From Clostridia bacterium (lineage in GTDB: Bacteria; Bacillota_A; Clostridia; Oscillospirales; CAG-272), in assembly GCA_017453335.1 (NCBI GenBank), contig JAFTKI010000019.1, forward strand, positions 1-21,268: DNA of 21,268 nucleotides, given 5' to 3'. Within the stretch, counting starts at the first letter, position 1; each line of letters begins with the position of its first letter. Shown here piece after piece: positions 7,370-14,098 of this stretch. The position numbers were made by a program, and so were the translations under genes. The notes under the pieces are model-generated. The model saw only the letters and a program-made list of their open reading frames with translations, was not told the origin of the DNA and made no database searches.

Positions 7370-7738
7370 TTATGATTTTGAATTTCCCCGAAAGAACAAA
7401 CAGGCAAGATATCCGAACACCAACGCCGCCGCAATGCCTCCCGCCGCCGAGGAAAGTCCGCCCGTCAAGGCTCCCAAAAGTCCCTTTTCGTCCACCGCCT
7501 CGCGCACTCCCTTGGCAATCAGATTGCCAAAGCCCATCAGCGGTGTGGATGCGCCTGCCCCTGCATAGTCCAGGAGTGGCTTGTAAACGCCGATCCCGCC
7601 AAGGAAAACGCCCAGAACCACATACAGCACAAGGATCCGCGCAGGAGTCAGCTTGGTGCGGTCGATCAGGATCTGCGCCGCTACGCAAATCGCGCCGCCC
7701 ACCCAAAAGGCGCGGAAATAAGGCAACAGTGTTTCCAT
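7370..7738 (-). CDS. spoVAE: Stage V sporulation protein AE
   Basis: Small integral membrane protein (122 residues) of the SpoVA channel, which moves dipicolinic acid across the inner spore membrane during sporulation and germination. Family features run the whole length: AFWVGGAICVAAQILIDRTK, LTPARILVLYVVLGVFLGGI, YKPLLDYAGAGASTPLMGFG and KGLLGALTGGLSSAAGGIAA. Its length matches SpoVAE (about 115-125 residues). The ATG overlaps the stop codon of spoVAD by one base (TAATG), implying translational coupling. An in-frame longer reading runs into spoVAD and has no support. Being encoded directly after spoVAD confirms the assignment. Confidence 0.93.
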   Translation of the reverse strand: METLLPYFRAFWVGGAICVAAQILIDRTKLTPARILVLYVVLGVFLGGIGVYKPLLDYAGAGASTPLMGFGNLIAKGVREAVDEKGLLGALTGGLSSAAGGIAAALVFGYLACLFFRGNSKS

Positions 7739-8769
7739 TACACCTTTCCTCCCTGCGCTTTCTGTTTTCCGACTCCGCGCAGCTCCAGCAGATGCGCCAC
7801 GGCGGGAATATTCTGTCCCTGCTTGATGCTGTCGGGACTCATCATCGCTCCCGTTGACATAAACAGCATCCGAGAGATCTCTCCGCTCTCCAAGCGCGGC
7901 AACAGATGCGCCGCCAGCACTACCGCCGAGCATCCGCAGCCCGAGCCGCCCCCGTGTACGTCCTGCTCCTTGCGATGATAGATCAACATTCCGCAATCGG
8001 TGTAGCGATCGGCGATCGGATAGCCGTCGGCTCGCATAAGATCGCACAAAATACTGCCGCCCTCATAGCCAAGGTCACCCGTCACGATCAGATCGTAATC
8101 CTCGGGACGCGTGTCGGTCGCTTCAAAATAGCGGTTCAGCGTGTCCTCCGCGGCAGGTGCCATTGCCGCCCCCATGTTGGAGGCATCGTTGATCCCGCGC
8201 TCACGCACCTTTCCCGGCATTGCGCGGCAGATCACGGCGCGACTTTCTTGCTCGGCCGCTTTTTCCAAAAGAAACGCCCCCGATCCCGTGACCGTCCACT
8301 GCGCCCCCGGCGCGCGCTGACCGCCGTATTCGATCGGCAAACGGTACTGTCTCTCGGCAGAACAGTAATGAGAGGAGGTGACCGCCGCCGTGTATCGGTA
8401 TACTTCGGTTGAGACAAACAGCGATGCCAGCAAAAGCCCCTCGGCACAGGTGGAGCAAGCACCGTACAACCCAAAATACGGAATCTCAAAATCCAAAAGA
8501 CCGTACGCCGATCCAACGCATTGGTTCAAAAGGTCGCCCGCAAAAAGCGCACCGAGATCGGTATCACGCAAACGCGCCTTTGAAAGCGCGGTTGAAAGCG
8601 CGCGGCGTTGCATCTCACTTTCCGCCGCCTCCCATGTTTTTGCCCCAAAGCGATCGGTCTCATCAAACAGATCAAAGCCCTTTTTCAAGGGTCCTTCGCT
8701 TTCCTTCTTGCCTACTACGCTGGCAGACGTGACGATCGCCGCGCAAAGCTCTATCGGTTTTTCTTTCAT
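7738..8769 (-). CDS. spoVAD: Stage V sporulation protein AD
   Basis: Thiolase-fold protein (343 residues) of the SpoVA complex. The Bacillus homologue binds dipicolinic acid on the outer face of the inner spore membrane. Recognisable segments are GPLKKGFDLFDETDRFGAKT near the N-terminus, LFAGDLLNQCVGSAYGLLDF, FGLYGACSTCAEGLLLAS (the thiolase-like Cys loop), DLIVTGDLGYEGGSILCDLM and ASNMGAAMAPAAEDTLNRYF. The ATG at 8769 is preferred to an upstream in-frame GTG (8790): it has GGACGGAGAG nine bases upstream, and the GTG would lie only a few bases from the predicted transcription start. It is translationally coupled to spoVAE. The usual upstream partner spoVAC is missing; the next 500 bases hold only repeats and promoters. 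Confidence 0.95.
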   Translation of the reverse strand: MKEKPIELCAAIVTSASVVGKKESEGPLKKGFDLFDETDRFGAKTWEAAESEMQRRALSTALSKARLRDTDLGALFAGDLLNQCVGSAYGLLDFEIPYFGLYGACSTCAEGLLLASLFVSTEVYRYTAAVTSSHYCSAERQYRLPIEYGGQRAPGAQWTVTGSGAFLLEKAAEQESRAVICRAMPGKVRERGINDASNMGAAMAPAAEDTLNRYFEATDTRPEDYDLIVTGDLGYEGGSILCDLMRADGYPIADRYTDCGMLIYHRKEQDVHGGGSGCGCSAVVLAAHLLPRLESGEISRMLFMSTGAMMSPDSIKQGQNIPAVAHLLELRGVGKQKAQGGKV

Positions 8770-8802
8770 TTTTTCGCTCTCCGTCCACACTGTTTTCGCG
8801 TT

Positions 8803-8832
8803 TAGTATGGCTTCTTAGTAAAAAATTATTCA
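8803..8832 (-). promoter_or_regulatory. Sigma-G-type forespore promoter of spoVAD-spoVAE
   Basis: Minus-strand TGAATA (8827-8832) and CATACTA (8803-8809) with 17 bases between GAATA and CATACTA. This fits the Bacillus sigma-G consensus (-35 GHATR, -10 CATWHTA), and spoVA is a known sigma-G operon in Bacillus. The predicted start is ~27 bases before the spoVAD ATG. No sigma-A promoter is seen there. Confidence 0.82.
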
Positions 8833-8861
8833 CAGATGCGGTACATAAAATGTTGCATCGC

Positions 8862-9057
8862 ACACCTCATCCGTCGGCTTACGCCGCCACCTTCTCCTCA
8901 AGGAGAAGGCTTATATGAATCCCGCACAAAACTGCTTTGCTTTATAAAAAGTTTAACTATGGCGTGTATCTTTCGGTCAAGCTTTTTGTAAAGACGATTT
9001 TCTGAAAGCCTTCTCCTTGAGGAGAAGGTGTCACGCTTGTCGTGACGGATGAGGTGT
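8862..9057. repeat. Composite inverted-repeat element A (196 bp)
   Basis: The ends are a 14-base inverted pair: ACACCTCATCCGTC (8862-8875) and GACGGATGAGGTGT (9044-9057). Inside each end is a GC-rich hairpin (GGC-ttac-GCC on the left, GTCACG-cttgt-CGTGAC on the right) and then a perfect CCTTCTCCT/AGGAGAAGG hairpin (8890-8909 and 9009-9028). The ~98-base core is AT-rich with no gene. Element B at 18573-18778 has the same end design but an unrelated core. The rest of the 8770-9319 gap holds the spoVA promoter and the promoter and leader of the following lipoprotein gene. Confidence 0.85.
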
Positions 9058-9156
9058 AAAAGTGAAAGATCCCATATACACCCAAATCTATTGCAAAATT
9101 GGTACCCGTGAATGCAAAAATAAAACAAAAAAGATAAAATTTCGTCCCAAAATTCA

Positions 9157-9185
9157 TTGACAAGTATATTTTTATATGATATACT
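9157..9185 (+). promoter_or_regulatory. Sigma-A promoter of the SH3-like lipoprotein
   Basis: TTGACA (9157-9162), 17-base spacer, TATACT (9180-9185). The predicted start at about 9192 gives an unusually long leader of ~128 bases. Confidence 0.88.
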
Positions 9186-9238
9186 ATTCTTGGAGTATTG
9201 GCGGAGCATTCGCTCCTCATTCGATAAAACGCCCGACC

Positions 9239-9268
9239 TGCGGCTTTTTGCCGACACGGCAGTTTTTG
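9239..9268 (+). promoter_or_regulatory. Possible attenuator in the lipoprotein leader
   Basis: Two mutually exclusive small hairpins share one strand. CGGC (9241-9244) can pair with GCCG (9250-9253). TGCCG (9249-9253) can instead pair with CGGCA (9257-9261), which is followed by GTTTTTG, like a weak terminator. The stems are short, so this is only a candidate. Confidence 0.3.
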
Positions 9269-9319
9269 CGATAGAGCATTAACCGCTACACTACATCACA
9301 GAAAGGATATGAAAAATAC

Positions 9320-10768
9320 ATGAAAAAACGAATTCTCGCGCTGCTTCTGGCAGCAATGATCACTGCTTCCATGGCAGCCTGCAGCTCTTCCACCGGCGAC
9401 CAAACAGACGATACGGGAAACAACACCAACCAGGAACAAAACAACGGCGATAACACCAACAACACCACGCCTCCCGCCGAAGAAGTGGTGACCTGGCAGG
9501 ACACCAACGACACGGTTTACGTGATCGGTCAGAATCTTTTCCTCACGGGTGTTGAAAACACGCAGGATGTCCAGATCGCACTCCAGTTCACCAAGCTTGC
9601 CCGTGTGAAGGTTGGCTCGAACGGTAAGAGCATCGTGGTGATGAACGGCAAGCAGTACACCACTCTGACCAATCAGCTCACCACCGAGGATCTGCTGGGT
9701 GAGAAGTTCGCTACCTGCGATCCCACCATCATGTACATCTCCGACAACGACGTTGCGGTTCGTAAATATGCCTACAAAAACTCCGATCTGATCAAAAAGC
9801 TCAATCTGAACGACACGGTTCAGGTAGTGGCGAAGGGCGACAAGTGGGTGAAGATCCAGTATGATGCCGACAATCAGTATTTCGTCAATGCCGATTACGT
9901 TTCGGATAAAGAGGTTATGGATGCAAACGACATCAACAACTACCCCGCTTTTACCGATGTGGCAGAGCCCTACTACCTGTATGTGGTAGAGGAAAAATTG
10001 ACGCTCCGCTTCTGTCCCTCCACCGAATCGAACGAGGTTATGACGCTGGTATACGGCGATATGCTGCTGGTGCAGAAAACAGGAACCGATAACGATGGCG
10101 ATACCTGGTACCGGGTGAAGTACACCAAGCAGGGTACCGCAGGACAGGGCTTGATCGTAAAGGAAGGCTACGTTGCACAGTCCAAGTACGTTTCCACAAC
10201 CAACCCCATGCCCTCTCTTGACGAGAAGCTGCAGGAATATCCCAGCTTCACCAAGAACGACGCTCCCGTAACTCTGTACGTTTCCACCGATGCAAAGAGC
10301 CTGAACGCTCGTAAAACTCCCAACGCGTCCAACGCAGATAACATCGCGTTTGCTTATGCACAAAAGAGCCCCGTTGTGGTGGTTGCAACAGGAACGCAGA
10401 ACGGTATCTACTGGGCTATGGTAGAATCCGAGAATCAGTACTACTTCGTAAGCTACGCTTACCTGACTGCAAACTCCGACGGTAAGCCCGCCGCTCCCAC
10501 GCTGGATCAGGTGCTGGCTCAGTATCCCACGTTCAGCAAGCTGAGCGTTCCCAAGACGATGGCTGCGAAGGACGTGACCAACTGTAACCCCGAGCCCGAG
10601 GAGCGCGTTGCCGATAAGGATACGCTGCAGCTGACGGCAGGCGAGGTTGTAACGGTTGAGGCAGAGGGCGCATACGGCGGCAAGACCTGGTACGTATTCA
10701 AGAAGGGGGACAACTACTTCTTTGCAGGTGCCGAGATGTTCGATGCGAACACCGAAGCCGCAGGCTGA
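9320..10768 (+). CDS. Lipoprotein with repeated SH3-like modules
   Basis: Secreted, lipid-anchored protein (482 residues). The signal peptide ends in a lipobox with Cys21 (ASMAAC). Residues ~22-55 are an Asn/Thr/Asp-rich linker. Four weakly similar modules follow at about 130-198, 212-297, 312-385 and 407-475. Several resemble bacterial SH3 domains (TLRFCPSTESNEVMTLVYGD; SLNARKTP; then a W in WVKIQY, WYRVKY, WAMVES, WYVFKK). Modules are preceded by a recurring linker motif, YPAF (208), YPSF (307) and YPTF (402), spaced by 99 and 95 residues. Such proteins bind wall polymers or peptides at the cell surface; no enzyme motif is seen. The AGAAAGGA ribosome binding site is rather far from this ATG (12 bases) and closer to an upstream ATG opening a 4-codon reading frame, whose TGA overlaps this start. 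The gene stands alone with its own terminator. Confidence 0.88.
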   Translation: MKKRILALLLAAMITASMAACSSSTGDQTDDTGNNTNQEQNNGDNTNNTTPPAEEVVTWQDTNDTVYVIGQNLFLTGVENTQDVQIALQFTKLARVKVGSNGKSIVVMNGKQYTTLTNQLTTEDLLGEKFATCDPTIMYISDNDVAVRKYAYKNSDLIKKLNLNDTVQVVAKGDKWVKIQYDADNQYFVNADYVSDKEVMDANDINNYPAFTDVAEPYYLYVVEEKLTLRFCPSTESNEVMTLVYGDMLLVQKTGTDNDGDTWYRVKYTKQGTAGQGLIVKEGYVAQSKYVSTTNPMPSLDEKLQEYPSFTKNDAPVTLYVSTDAKSLNARKTPNASNADNIAFAYAQKSPVVVVATGTQNGIYWAMVESENQYYFVSYAYLTANSDGKPAAPTLDQVLAQYPTFSKLSVPKTMAAKDVTNCNPEPEERVADKDTLQLTAGEVVTVEAEGAYGGKTWYVFKKGDNYFFAGAEMFDANTEAAG

Positions 10769-10789
10769 TACAAAAGTATATGCAAAACC

Positions 10790-10819
10790 AAGGACGGTTC
10801 CGCATGGAGCCGTCCTTTT
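10790..10819 (+). terminator. Terminator of the SH3-like lipoprotein gene
   Basis: AAGGACGGTTCC (10790-10801) pairs with GGAGCCGTCCTT (10806-10817) with one wobble, a 4-base loop and a TTTT end. Confidence 0.85.
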
Positions 10820-10910
10820 GAATTTGCAGAACGGTGGATGAGGTGATTTTGCAACGGTAAAACGCATGGGGATTTTATATGGATCTGGTGCGGTTTGTAA
10901 TCGTTTATCG

Positions 10911-10961
10911 GGCGATCAATGATCGCCCCTACAAACAAAACCGTAGATCGGCGCACCAATT
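10911..10961. repeat. GGGCGATCA palindrome with CCCTACAAA/GCGCACCAA repeat unit
   Basis: A near-perfect palindrome GGGCGATCA-A-TGATCGCCC is followed by CCTACAAACAAAACCGTAGA and TCGGCGCACCAA. A diverged copy of the second part follows the 30-bp repeat end at 11112-11147 (CCCTACAAATAATCCATAGA, TCGCGCATCAA). A related nested hairpin with GGGCG...CGCCC arms and an AACCGC/GCGGTT core sits near 11170-11200. The gap 10769-11438 therefore consists of dispersed repeats plus the next gene's promoter; no gene is seen in it. Confidence 0.6.
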
Positions 10962-10979
10962 TAAAAATTTGTACAAACC

Positions 10980-11120
10980 TTGTAGGGACCGGCGTCCCCG
11001 ACGGTCCGTAAAGAAAAAATTTGATATTATAAAATGGCTACATTTATACGGTATATACGTTGACATAAACAAAGCAAAATTTCTTACTTCACGGACCGTC
11101 GGGGACGCCGGTCCCTACAA
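10980..11120. mobile_element. MITE-like element with perfect 30-bp terminal inverted repeats
   Basis: The left end, beginning TTGTAGGGACCGGCGTCCCC (10980-11009), is the exact reverse complement of the right end (11091-11120). The 81-base core is AT-rich and too short to code for a transposase. Perfect long ends, small size and intergenic placement fit a miniature inverted-repeat element or a mobile hairpin repeat. No clear target duplication flanks it. The first bases of the window (CCGGTCCCTACAAAC) match the right end, suggesting another copy just outside the window. Confidence 0.75.
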
Positions 11121-11242
11121 ATAATCCATAGATCGCGCATCAACTTGCGATTACGCATTATCCTCGCAAGGGCGAAAACCGCAAGCGGTTATGATCGCCC
11201 GTGTATGAATATGCGCACCAATCTGAAATTCGCACATTCCCA

Positions 11243-11269
11243 TTAGCCTTCCCCAGCGGGGAAGGCTAA
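11243..11269. repeat. Solo CCTTCCCC/GGGGAAGG hairpin repeat
   Basis: TTAGCCTTCCCC pairs perfectly with GGGGAAGGCTAA (12 bp, 3-base loop). It is of the same type as the inner hairpins of elements A and B, here without the outer CTCATCCGTC end. Confidence 0.7.
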
Positions 11270-11366
11270 CTGTAAGCTTCACAATTTTGAGTAGCCGGTT
11301 GGGGGTATATTCAATTTGGTTTTAGTCGTTACAAAATACGATAAAATTGTGATGCGGTGTAAGGTC

Positions 11367-11395
11367 TTGACTTTTCCCTTTTTCTGTGGTAAGAT
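11367..11395 (+). promoter_or_regulatory. Promoter of the YmdB-family gene
   Basis: TTGACT (11367-11372), 17 bases, TAAGAT (11390-11395), about 44 bases before the ATG. Confidence 0.7.
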
Positions 11396-11438
11396 AATAG
11401 CAATCTCAAACCAAAATAGAAACAGAGGAATCCTGATT

Positions 11439-12209
11439 ATGCGAATTCTGGCTCTCGGAGACGTTGTCGGCTCGGCGGCGATCGAGTACCTTGAAAAACA
11501 CCTGTGGCAATTCCGCAACAAAGAAAAAATTGATATCACGGTGGCAAACGGTGAAAACGCCAGCGACATCCGCGGTCTCTCTGCCGATGACGCAAAAATG
11601 CTACTTGGCTCGGGCATCGATCTGCTCACGCTTGGCAACCATGCCTTTGGCAGACGCGATATTTACGATTTTCTGGACGGCGGTGCGCCCATCATTCGCC
11701 CCGCGAACTTCCCTGCCCAAGCGCCCGGCAGCGGATACACGATCCTCCGCGTTGGCGGCACACGCGTTTTGTGCATCAACGTCCAAGGACGCGTTTATCT
11801 GGATCCTCTCGCCTCTCCTTTTGAAACGGTGGATCGGGTTCTGGAGCGCGAAAAGGGTGCTTACAATCTGGCGATCATGGATATCCACGCCGAGGCGACC
11901 AGCGAAAAGCTGGCGATCGCGCACTACTTTGACGGACGGATCCACGTAATGTTCGGTACACACACGCACGTCCCCACCGCCGATACACAAACGCTTCCCC
12001 ATGGCTCGGGATACGTGACCGACCTTGGAATGTGCGGTCCCACAAACGGCATTCTCGGTACCGATAAGGACGCGGTGCTGGAGCGTTTCATCACCCAGAT
12101 GCCCACCCGCTTTTCGGTTGCCAACGGCCCCGTTATCGCACAGGGCGTGATCTTTGACGTGGACGACACCACCGCTCACGTTCGCTCGGTGCAGCGCATC
12201 GAATTTTGA
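11439..12209 (+). CDS. ymdB: YmdB-family metallophosphoesterase (2',3'-cyclic nucleotide phosphodiesterase)
   Basis: Cytoplasmic dinuclear-metal phosphoesterase of 256 residues, the family's usual size. Every metal ligand known from Bacillus subtilis YmdB is at the same residue number: D8 (ALGDVVGS), E39 and N40 (VANGENA), N67 and H68 (TLGNHAF), H150 (MDIHAEATSEK), and H175 and H177 (GTHTHVPTAD). YmdB hydrolyses cAMP and 2',3'-cyclic nucleotides and affects biofilm and sporulation gene expression in Bacillus. The ATG at 11439 is chosen because AGAGGA lies nine bases before it and the promoter ends at 11395; a longer in-frame reading from 11316 starts upstream of the promoter. It forms a single-gene unit. 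It is not beside rny here, unlike in Bacillus. Confidence 0.93.
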   Translation: MRILALGDVVGSAAIEYLEKHLWQFRNKEKIDITVANGENASDIRGLSADDAKMLLGSGIDLLTLGNHAFGRRDIYDFLDGGAPIIRPANFPAQAPGSGYTILRVGGTRVLCINVQGRVYLDPLASPFETVDRVLEREKGAYNLAIMDIHAEATSEKLAIAHYFDGRIHVMFGTHTHVPTADTQTLPHGSGYVTDLGMCGPTNGILGTDKDAVLERFITQMPTRFSVANGPVIAQGVIFDVDDTTAHVRSVQRIEF

Positions 12210-12231
12210 AAATAAAAACCATATAAAAAGC

Positions 12232-12267
12232 GAAGAAATCCGCCGATTTTTGTCGGCGGATTTCTTC
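12232..12267. terminator. Bidirectional terminator between ymdB and the yidD-like gene
   Basis: GAAGAAATCCGCCGA (12232-12246) pairs perfectly with 12253-12267, with a 6-base loop. It lies between convergent genes. Confidence 0.85.
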
Positions 12268-12358
12268 ATTCTAAGAGCAAAATAATAAAATTCAGTTTTT
12301 CTCTTATGTCTGCTCCGTGGTTTTTGTCCTGCGCTGAATGAATCAGCACCTTTGATCA

Positions 12359-12811
12359 TCAAGGCGGATCTAATTTGTACTCATCGCCTTGACAGGTGAA
12401 ATACAAGCGTTTCCGAATTTTTAATATCGCCTGAATAAACCAGTATTTTTTGAAACACGCAATCGCATACTCCGAGCACGACGGAACGCACAAGCACCGT
12501 CTGCGAACCTCCTCCGAGGTGTAATGCTGATAGCATTCCACCAGTTTAATGCCCAAAAAGCGCAAGAAAAACTCAAAAAGCGCAAAAAGGCCTATTATCA
12601 AGATGCAAATGCGAAAAGGCATCGGAACAGCCATCCATACACATAGCCGGCAAAAAAGAATGAGAACGGCAACAAACCCGCCGCAAAGCAAAATTACATG
12701 AACCCATCTCGTGTTGGGTACGGCAAGCGGACGAACCGTTTGATATCTCTCCAATCGCTTTTGCTCTTGGTAATCTTCTTTTATTTTCAAATAATCCAAA
12801 TAATTCAACAC
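12359..12811 (-). CDS. YidD-family protein with N-terminal membrane extension
   Basis: The last ~65 residues match the YidD membrane protein insertion efficiency factor family: KLVECYQHYTSEEVRRRC, then the Cys-containing CVPSCSEYAIACFKKYWFI and RKRLYFTCQGDEYKLDPP. YidD assists insertion of membrane proteins near YidC. The typical protein is about 70-100 residues; this one has 150, because about 85 N-terminal residues add a charged start and two TM segments (about 37-60 and 62-86). The start appears to be GTG at 12811 (GAGG just upstream), with TTG one codon later also possible. It is not beside rnpA or yidC, the usual neighbours, but follows the TPR-like gene after 60 bases. It is probably a paralogue rather than the housekeeping copy. 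Confidence 0.82.
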   Translation of the reverse strand: MLNYLDYLKIKEDYQEQKRLERYQTVRPLAVPNTRWVHVILLCGGFVAVLILFCRLCVWMAVPMPFRICILIIGLFALFEFFLRFLGIKLVECYQHYTSEEVRRRCLCVPSCSEYAIACFKKYWFIQAILKIRKRLYFTCQGDEYKLDPP

Positions 12812-12832
12812 GACACCTCGGCAATTTGATAA

Positions 12833-12857
12833 GGGGCTGATTTGCTCAACCCCTTAG
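12833..12857 (-). terminator. Weak hairpin between the TPR-like and YidD-like genes
   Basis: AAGGGG (12833-12838) pairs with CCCCTT (12852-12857), with TGA/TCA pairing inside and one mismatch. No good T run follows on the minus strand, so it may only partly stop transcription into the yidD-like gene. Confidence 0.45.
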
Positions 12858-12871
12858 GATTTTATCCTTTA

Positions 12872-13501
12872 TCAACCAAACGAGATACAACCCGCCTTCT
12901 TTGGCATTTCATAATCGGGTTCTACCTTTTTAATCTTTTCGGCATATTCCTCCGCCGTCTTGCCATCATATTTATAGGCATACCATTTCTGTTGAAGCGA
13001 GACGCCCTCTTTCCATGCAATCGCCGCAATTTTCATTGCCGCCGCATCTCCGTTGAACAGTGTTTGAAGCAGGTCTCCCGTTGCGTAAAGACCAATGACA
13101 CCGGCTACGCAAGTTGATGTGATTTCAGCGTTGGACAACACGCGGGTACGGTTTTGTCCGCTTCCAACCGTAAGATTATTCATATAACGATTGAGAGACC
13201 ACGTCATGGGAACGTAAGCTTCTACGATTTCTCTTATGGTTTCCAATTTTTCTGCGTGATCGGCACCCGAGTTTACAACACACTTAATCGAGGAAGGAAT
13301 TCCGTTGATCAGGTTGATAAATCTGCGAGCGATCTCATTGTTTTTGCCCTCATAAAGCGAGTAGTACTGATAGAAAAACTTTGCTTCGCCGTTTTCCGGG
13401 TCTTCCACTCTTGCCATATCGTAAAACTTTTTGGCATCCTCGCTGTTGTTTTCCTTGCGAGCAGAGCGTGCTAATTCTAAGTATTTGTTGTCTGCAGCCA
13501 T
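12872..13501 (-). CDS. TPR-like protein of unknown function
   Basis: Hypothetical protein of 209 residues. The first ~50 residues look like one or two tetratricopeptide-type helices (NKYLELARSARKENNSEDAK, then FYDMARVEDPENGEAKFF). The middle is mostly helical, with a hydrophobic stretch around 128-150 (STCVAGVIGLYATGDLL) that could be membrane-associated. The end is Lys/Glu-rich and closes with KKAGCISFG. No enzyme motif is visible. The ATG at 13501 is preferred to an in-frame start at 13606 because CGGAGG lies ten bases before it and the upstream promoter (-10 at 13578-13583) would cut off the longer version. It is followed by the YidD-like gene on the same strand and divergent from a small HTH regulator. 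Confidence 0.82.
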   Translation of the reverse strand: MAADNKYLELARSARKENNSEDAKKFYDMARVEDPENGEAKFFYQYYSLYEGKNNEIARRFINLINGIPSSIKCVVNSGADHAEKLETIREIVEAYVPMTWSLNRYMNNLTVGSGQNRTRVLSNAEITSTCVAGVIGLYATGDLLQTLFNGDAAAMKIAAIAWKEGVSLQQKWYAYKYDGKTAEEYAEKIKKVEPDYEMPKKAGCISFG

Positions 13502-13577
13502 TTTGAAAAATCCTCCGTTGTTTTTTAAATTCTTTTGTTTTCTCGCAGAAAACCAATTTTTCGATTTTCCGCTTCTT

Positions 13578-13606
13578 ATTTTATCATCTTTTTTCACTTT
13601 TGTCAA
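13578..13606 (-). promoter_or_regulatory. Promoter of the TPR-like gene
   Basis: Minus-strand TTGACA (13601-13606), 17 bases, TAAAAT (13578-13583), about 77 bases before the chosen ATG. The adjoining 13607-13702 stretch is very AT-rich and must hold the promoter of the divergent HTH gene, but no convincing box pair was found there. Confidence 0.8.
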
Positions 13607-13702
13607 TACTAATAACTAAATATTTACCTATAAATATCTTCTTTTTTAGTTGTAAGTGTTGTATTCTATAGTTAGTTACATGATAATACAAAAGGAGCGC
13701 AT

Positions 13703-14029
13703 ATGAACGTTGATTATAAATTGATCGGGAACCGCATAAAACGCGCGCGAAAGGCAAATGGGATGACGCAAGAGCATTTGGCAGAACGCTTGAACGTATC
13801 TATCGGGTATATCAGTCAGGTGGAGCGCGGCATCACAAAAATCAGCCTGGACTTGCTCGGTGCCGTTTCGTCGGTTTTGGATTGTGACATTGCCTCTTTT
13901 ATTTCGGAAAGCGCGGTAAAATCCAACGAATACATGGAATCGGAAATTATCAATGAAATCAGAAATCTGGATCATAAAAAAAGAAAATATATTTTAGAAA
14001 TCATAAAACTAACAAAGGAAACGTTATGA
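13703..14029 (+). CDS. Small XRE/Cro-type HTH regulator
   Basis: DNA-binding protein of 108 residues. An HTH_3 domain covers about 6-62: IGNRIKRARKANGMTQEHLA, ERLNVSIGYISQVERGITKI, then SLDLLGAVSSVLDCDIASF. The C-terminal ~40 residues are a charged helical tail (EIINEIRNLDHKKRKYILEI), a likely dimerisation region. The ATG has AAAGGAGCG before it. It is divergent from the TPR-like gene, which it may regulate together with itself. Base composition is more AT-rich than in the glycoside hydrolase genes nearby, a weak hint of separate origin. Confidence 0.88.
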   Translation: MNVDYKLIGNRIKRARKANGMTQEHLAERLNVSIGYISQVERGITKISLDLLGAVSSVLDCDIASFISESAVKSNEYMESEIINEIRNLDHKKRKYILEIIKLTKETL

Positions 14030-14073
14030 AAAAAGCAGTCACCGCCATCGATTGATGGCGGTGACTGCTTTTT
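14030..14073. terminator. Bidirectional terminator after the HTH gene and the activase
   Basis: AAAAAGCAGTCACCGCCATC (14030-14049) pairs perfectly with 14054-14073, with a 4-base loop and A/T flanks. It begins directly after the HTH stop codon and also ends the convergent activase gene. Confidence 0.92.
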
Positions 14074-14098
14074 CAAAGATTATTTCCAATATTTTTTA

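Noticed and set aside
7370..8047. A long spoVAE reading starting within spoVAD
   Set aside because: The N-terminal ~100 residues are low-complexity Arg/Ser/Gly shadow sequence of spoVAD. The conserved SpoVAE domain begins at the Met at 7738, coupled to the spoVAD stop.
9059..9156. Possible CRISPR repeats or a small RNA between element A and the next promoter
   Set aside because: No regularly spaced direct repeats are present. CTCATCCGTC motifs occur only as inverted pairs at element ends.
9296..10867. A 523-residue open frame on the minus strand opposite the SH3-like lipoprotein
   Set aside because: The plus strand has the promoter, lipobox signal peptide and terminator. The antisense frame runs through the terminator and shows no domain.
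10879..11124. An 81-codon open frame across the inverted-repeat element
   Set aside because: It reads through a perfect inverted repeat, is Arg/Lys-rich and has no convincing ribosome site.
12842..13117. A 91-codon frame opposite the TPR-like gene
   Set aside because: It is antisense to a gene with a strong promoter and ribosome site; it begins in the intergenic hairpin.
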